Shown here piece after piece: positions 5,684 through 5,937 of a stretch of DNA of 5,937 bases (position 1 is the stretch's first letter; every line of letters begins with the position of its first letter). Below the pieces are notes generated by a model. It was not told the origin of the DNA, did no database searches, and was given only the letters and a program-made list of their open reading frames with translations. Source of the DNA: Desulfobacca acetoxidans. GTDB taxonomy: Bacteria > Desulfobacterota > Desulfobaccia > Desulfobaccales > 0-14-0-80-60-11. The translations under genes and the position numbers were made by a program. The DNA lies in contig DYJG01000182.1 in NCBI GenBank assembly GCA_020723225.1, forward strand, positions 1 to 5,937, written 5' to 3'.

Positions 5684-5929
5684 TTGACAGACCAAACCCA
5701 GGATAGTCGGAAACTCATCGAAAACCTGGAGGGGTTGGCCCTCAAAGTGGTAATGCTGGAGGAAGGCGATCTCCCCGGCTTGGGGTCTTTCCTCAACCAT
5801 CTCGAGGCTGTCCATAAACTGGTGGACGCGGAGACGGCTCCCGAAGCAGCAATGGTGGTGCAACGGCTGGAGGAGGTGGGGAACAAGCTGATCCTCCAGG
5901 AACTGGCTTCAGCGGCCCAAGGGCAGTAA
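5684..5929 (+). CDS. small helical protein of unknown function in the chemotaxis locus
   Basis: I do not recognise this 81-aa protein. It starts at TTG behind a perfect ribosome-binding site and ends at TAA eight bases before the window edge. It has no signal peptide, membrane segment or cysteine. The sequence is acidic and leucine-rich and reads as three amphipathic helices (about 8-25, 30-47 and 53-77) with a short EEGDLPG turn after the first. It has no HPt-type phospho-histidine motif and is far too short for CheZ (about 200 aa). Being co-directional with cheY, 122 bp downstream with no clear terminator between, suggests a role in chemotaxis signalling, for example as a small adaptor or a separately encoded segment of a downstream Che protein. 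That role is inference from position alone. Codon use resembles its neighbours. Confidence 0.75.
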   Translation: MTDQTQDSRKLIENLEGLALKVVMLEEGDLPGLGSFLNHLEAVHKLVDAETAPEAAMVVQRLEEVGNKLILQELASAAQGQ

Positions 5930-5937
5930 CTGCTGAG

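Overview
The window suggests a GC-rich Gram-negative bacterium. A deltaproteobacterial (Desulfobacterota-like) lineage is my best guess, from the style of the CheY and from the pairing of Tat-exported copper oxidases with a strict Xaa-Pro peptidase. This is inferred from protein character only; no rRNA or other marker gene is present. Five convincing protein genes are visible: three on the minus strand (roughly 85-4886) and two on the plus strand (5163-5929).

Region 85-3255 is a two-gene minus-strand operon of multicopper-oxidase (MCO)-type cupredoxin proteins, 36 bp apart and each with a good ribosome-binding site. The first translated (563 aa) has a Tat signal peptide. It carries one pair of HxH copper motifs (HLH and HDH), but Asp sits where the type 1 copper cysteine would be. 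The second (480 aa) has no signal peptide. It carries the other HxH pair (HWH and HCH) plus a complete-looking type 1 site. Neither protein alone shows the four HxH motifs of a trinuclear copper cluster, but together they do. The main hypothesis from this window is therefore a multicopper oxidase split over two polypeptides and assembled as a heteromer, perhaps exported together through Tat.

Region 3256-3773 is a 518-bp AT-richer intergenic stretch. It contains a plausible minus-strand terminator for the gene behind it (3520-3560), a candidate promoter for the MCO operon, a 17-bp near-repeat whose core is the palindrome GGCAATATTGCC, other short repeats, a small dyad, and a possible 14-codon leader ORF with a strong ribosome-binding site. 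I see no convincing full-size gene there.

Region 3774-4886 (minus) encodes an M24-family Xaa-Pro aminopeptidase or dipeptidase with all five metal ligands intact. It is separated from the divergent chemotaxis genes by 276 bp (4887-5162), which holds candidate promoter elements and an imperfect tandem repeat. Region 5163-5929 (plus) holds a canonical CheY and, 122 bp later, an 81-aa helical protein of unknown function. That small gene starts at TTG behind a perfect AGGAGG and ends eight bases before the window edge; the two probably begin a chemotaxis operon that continues outside the window.
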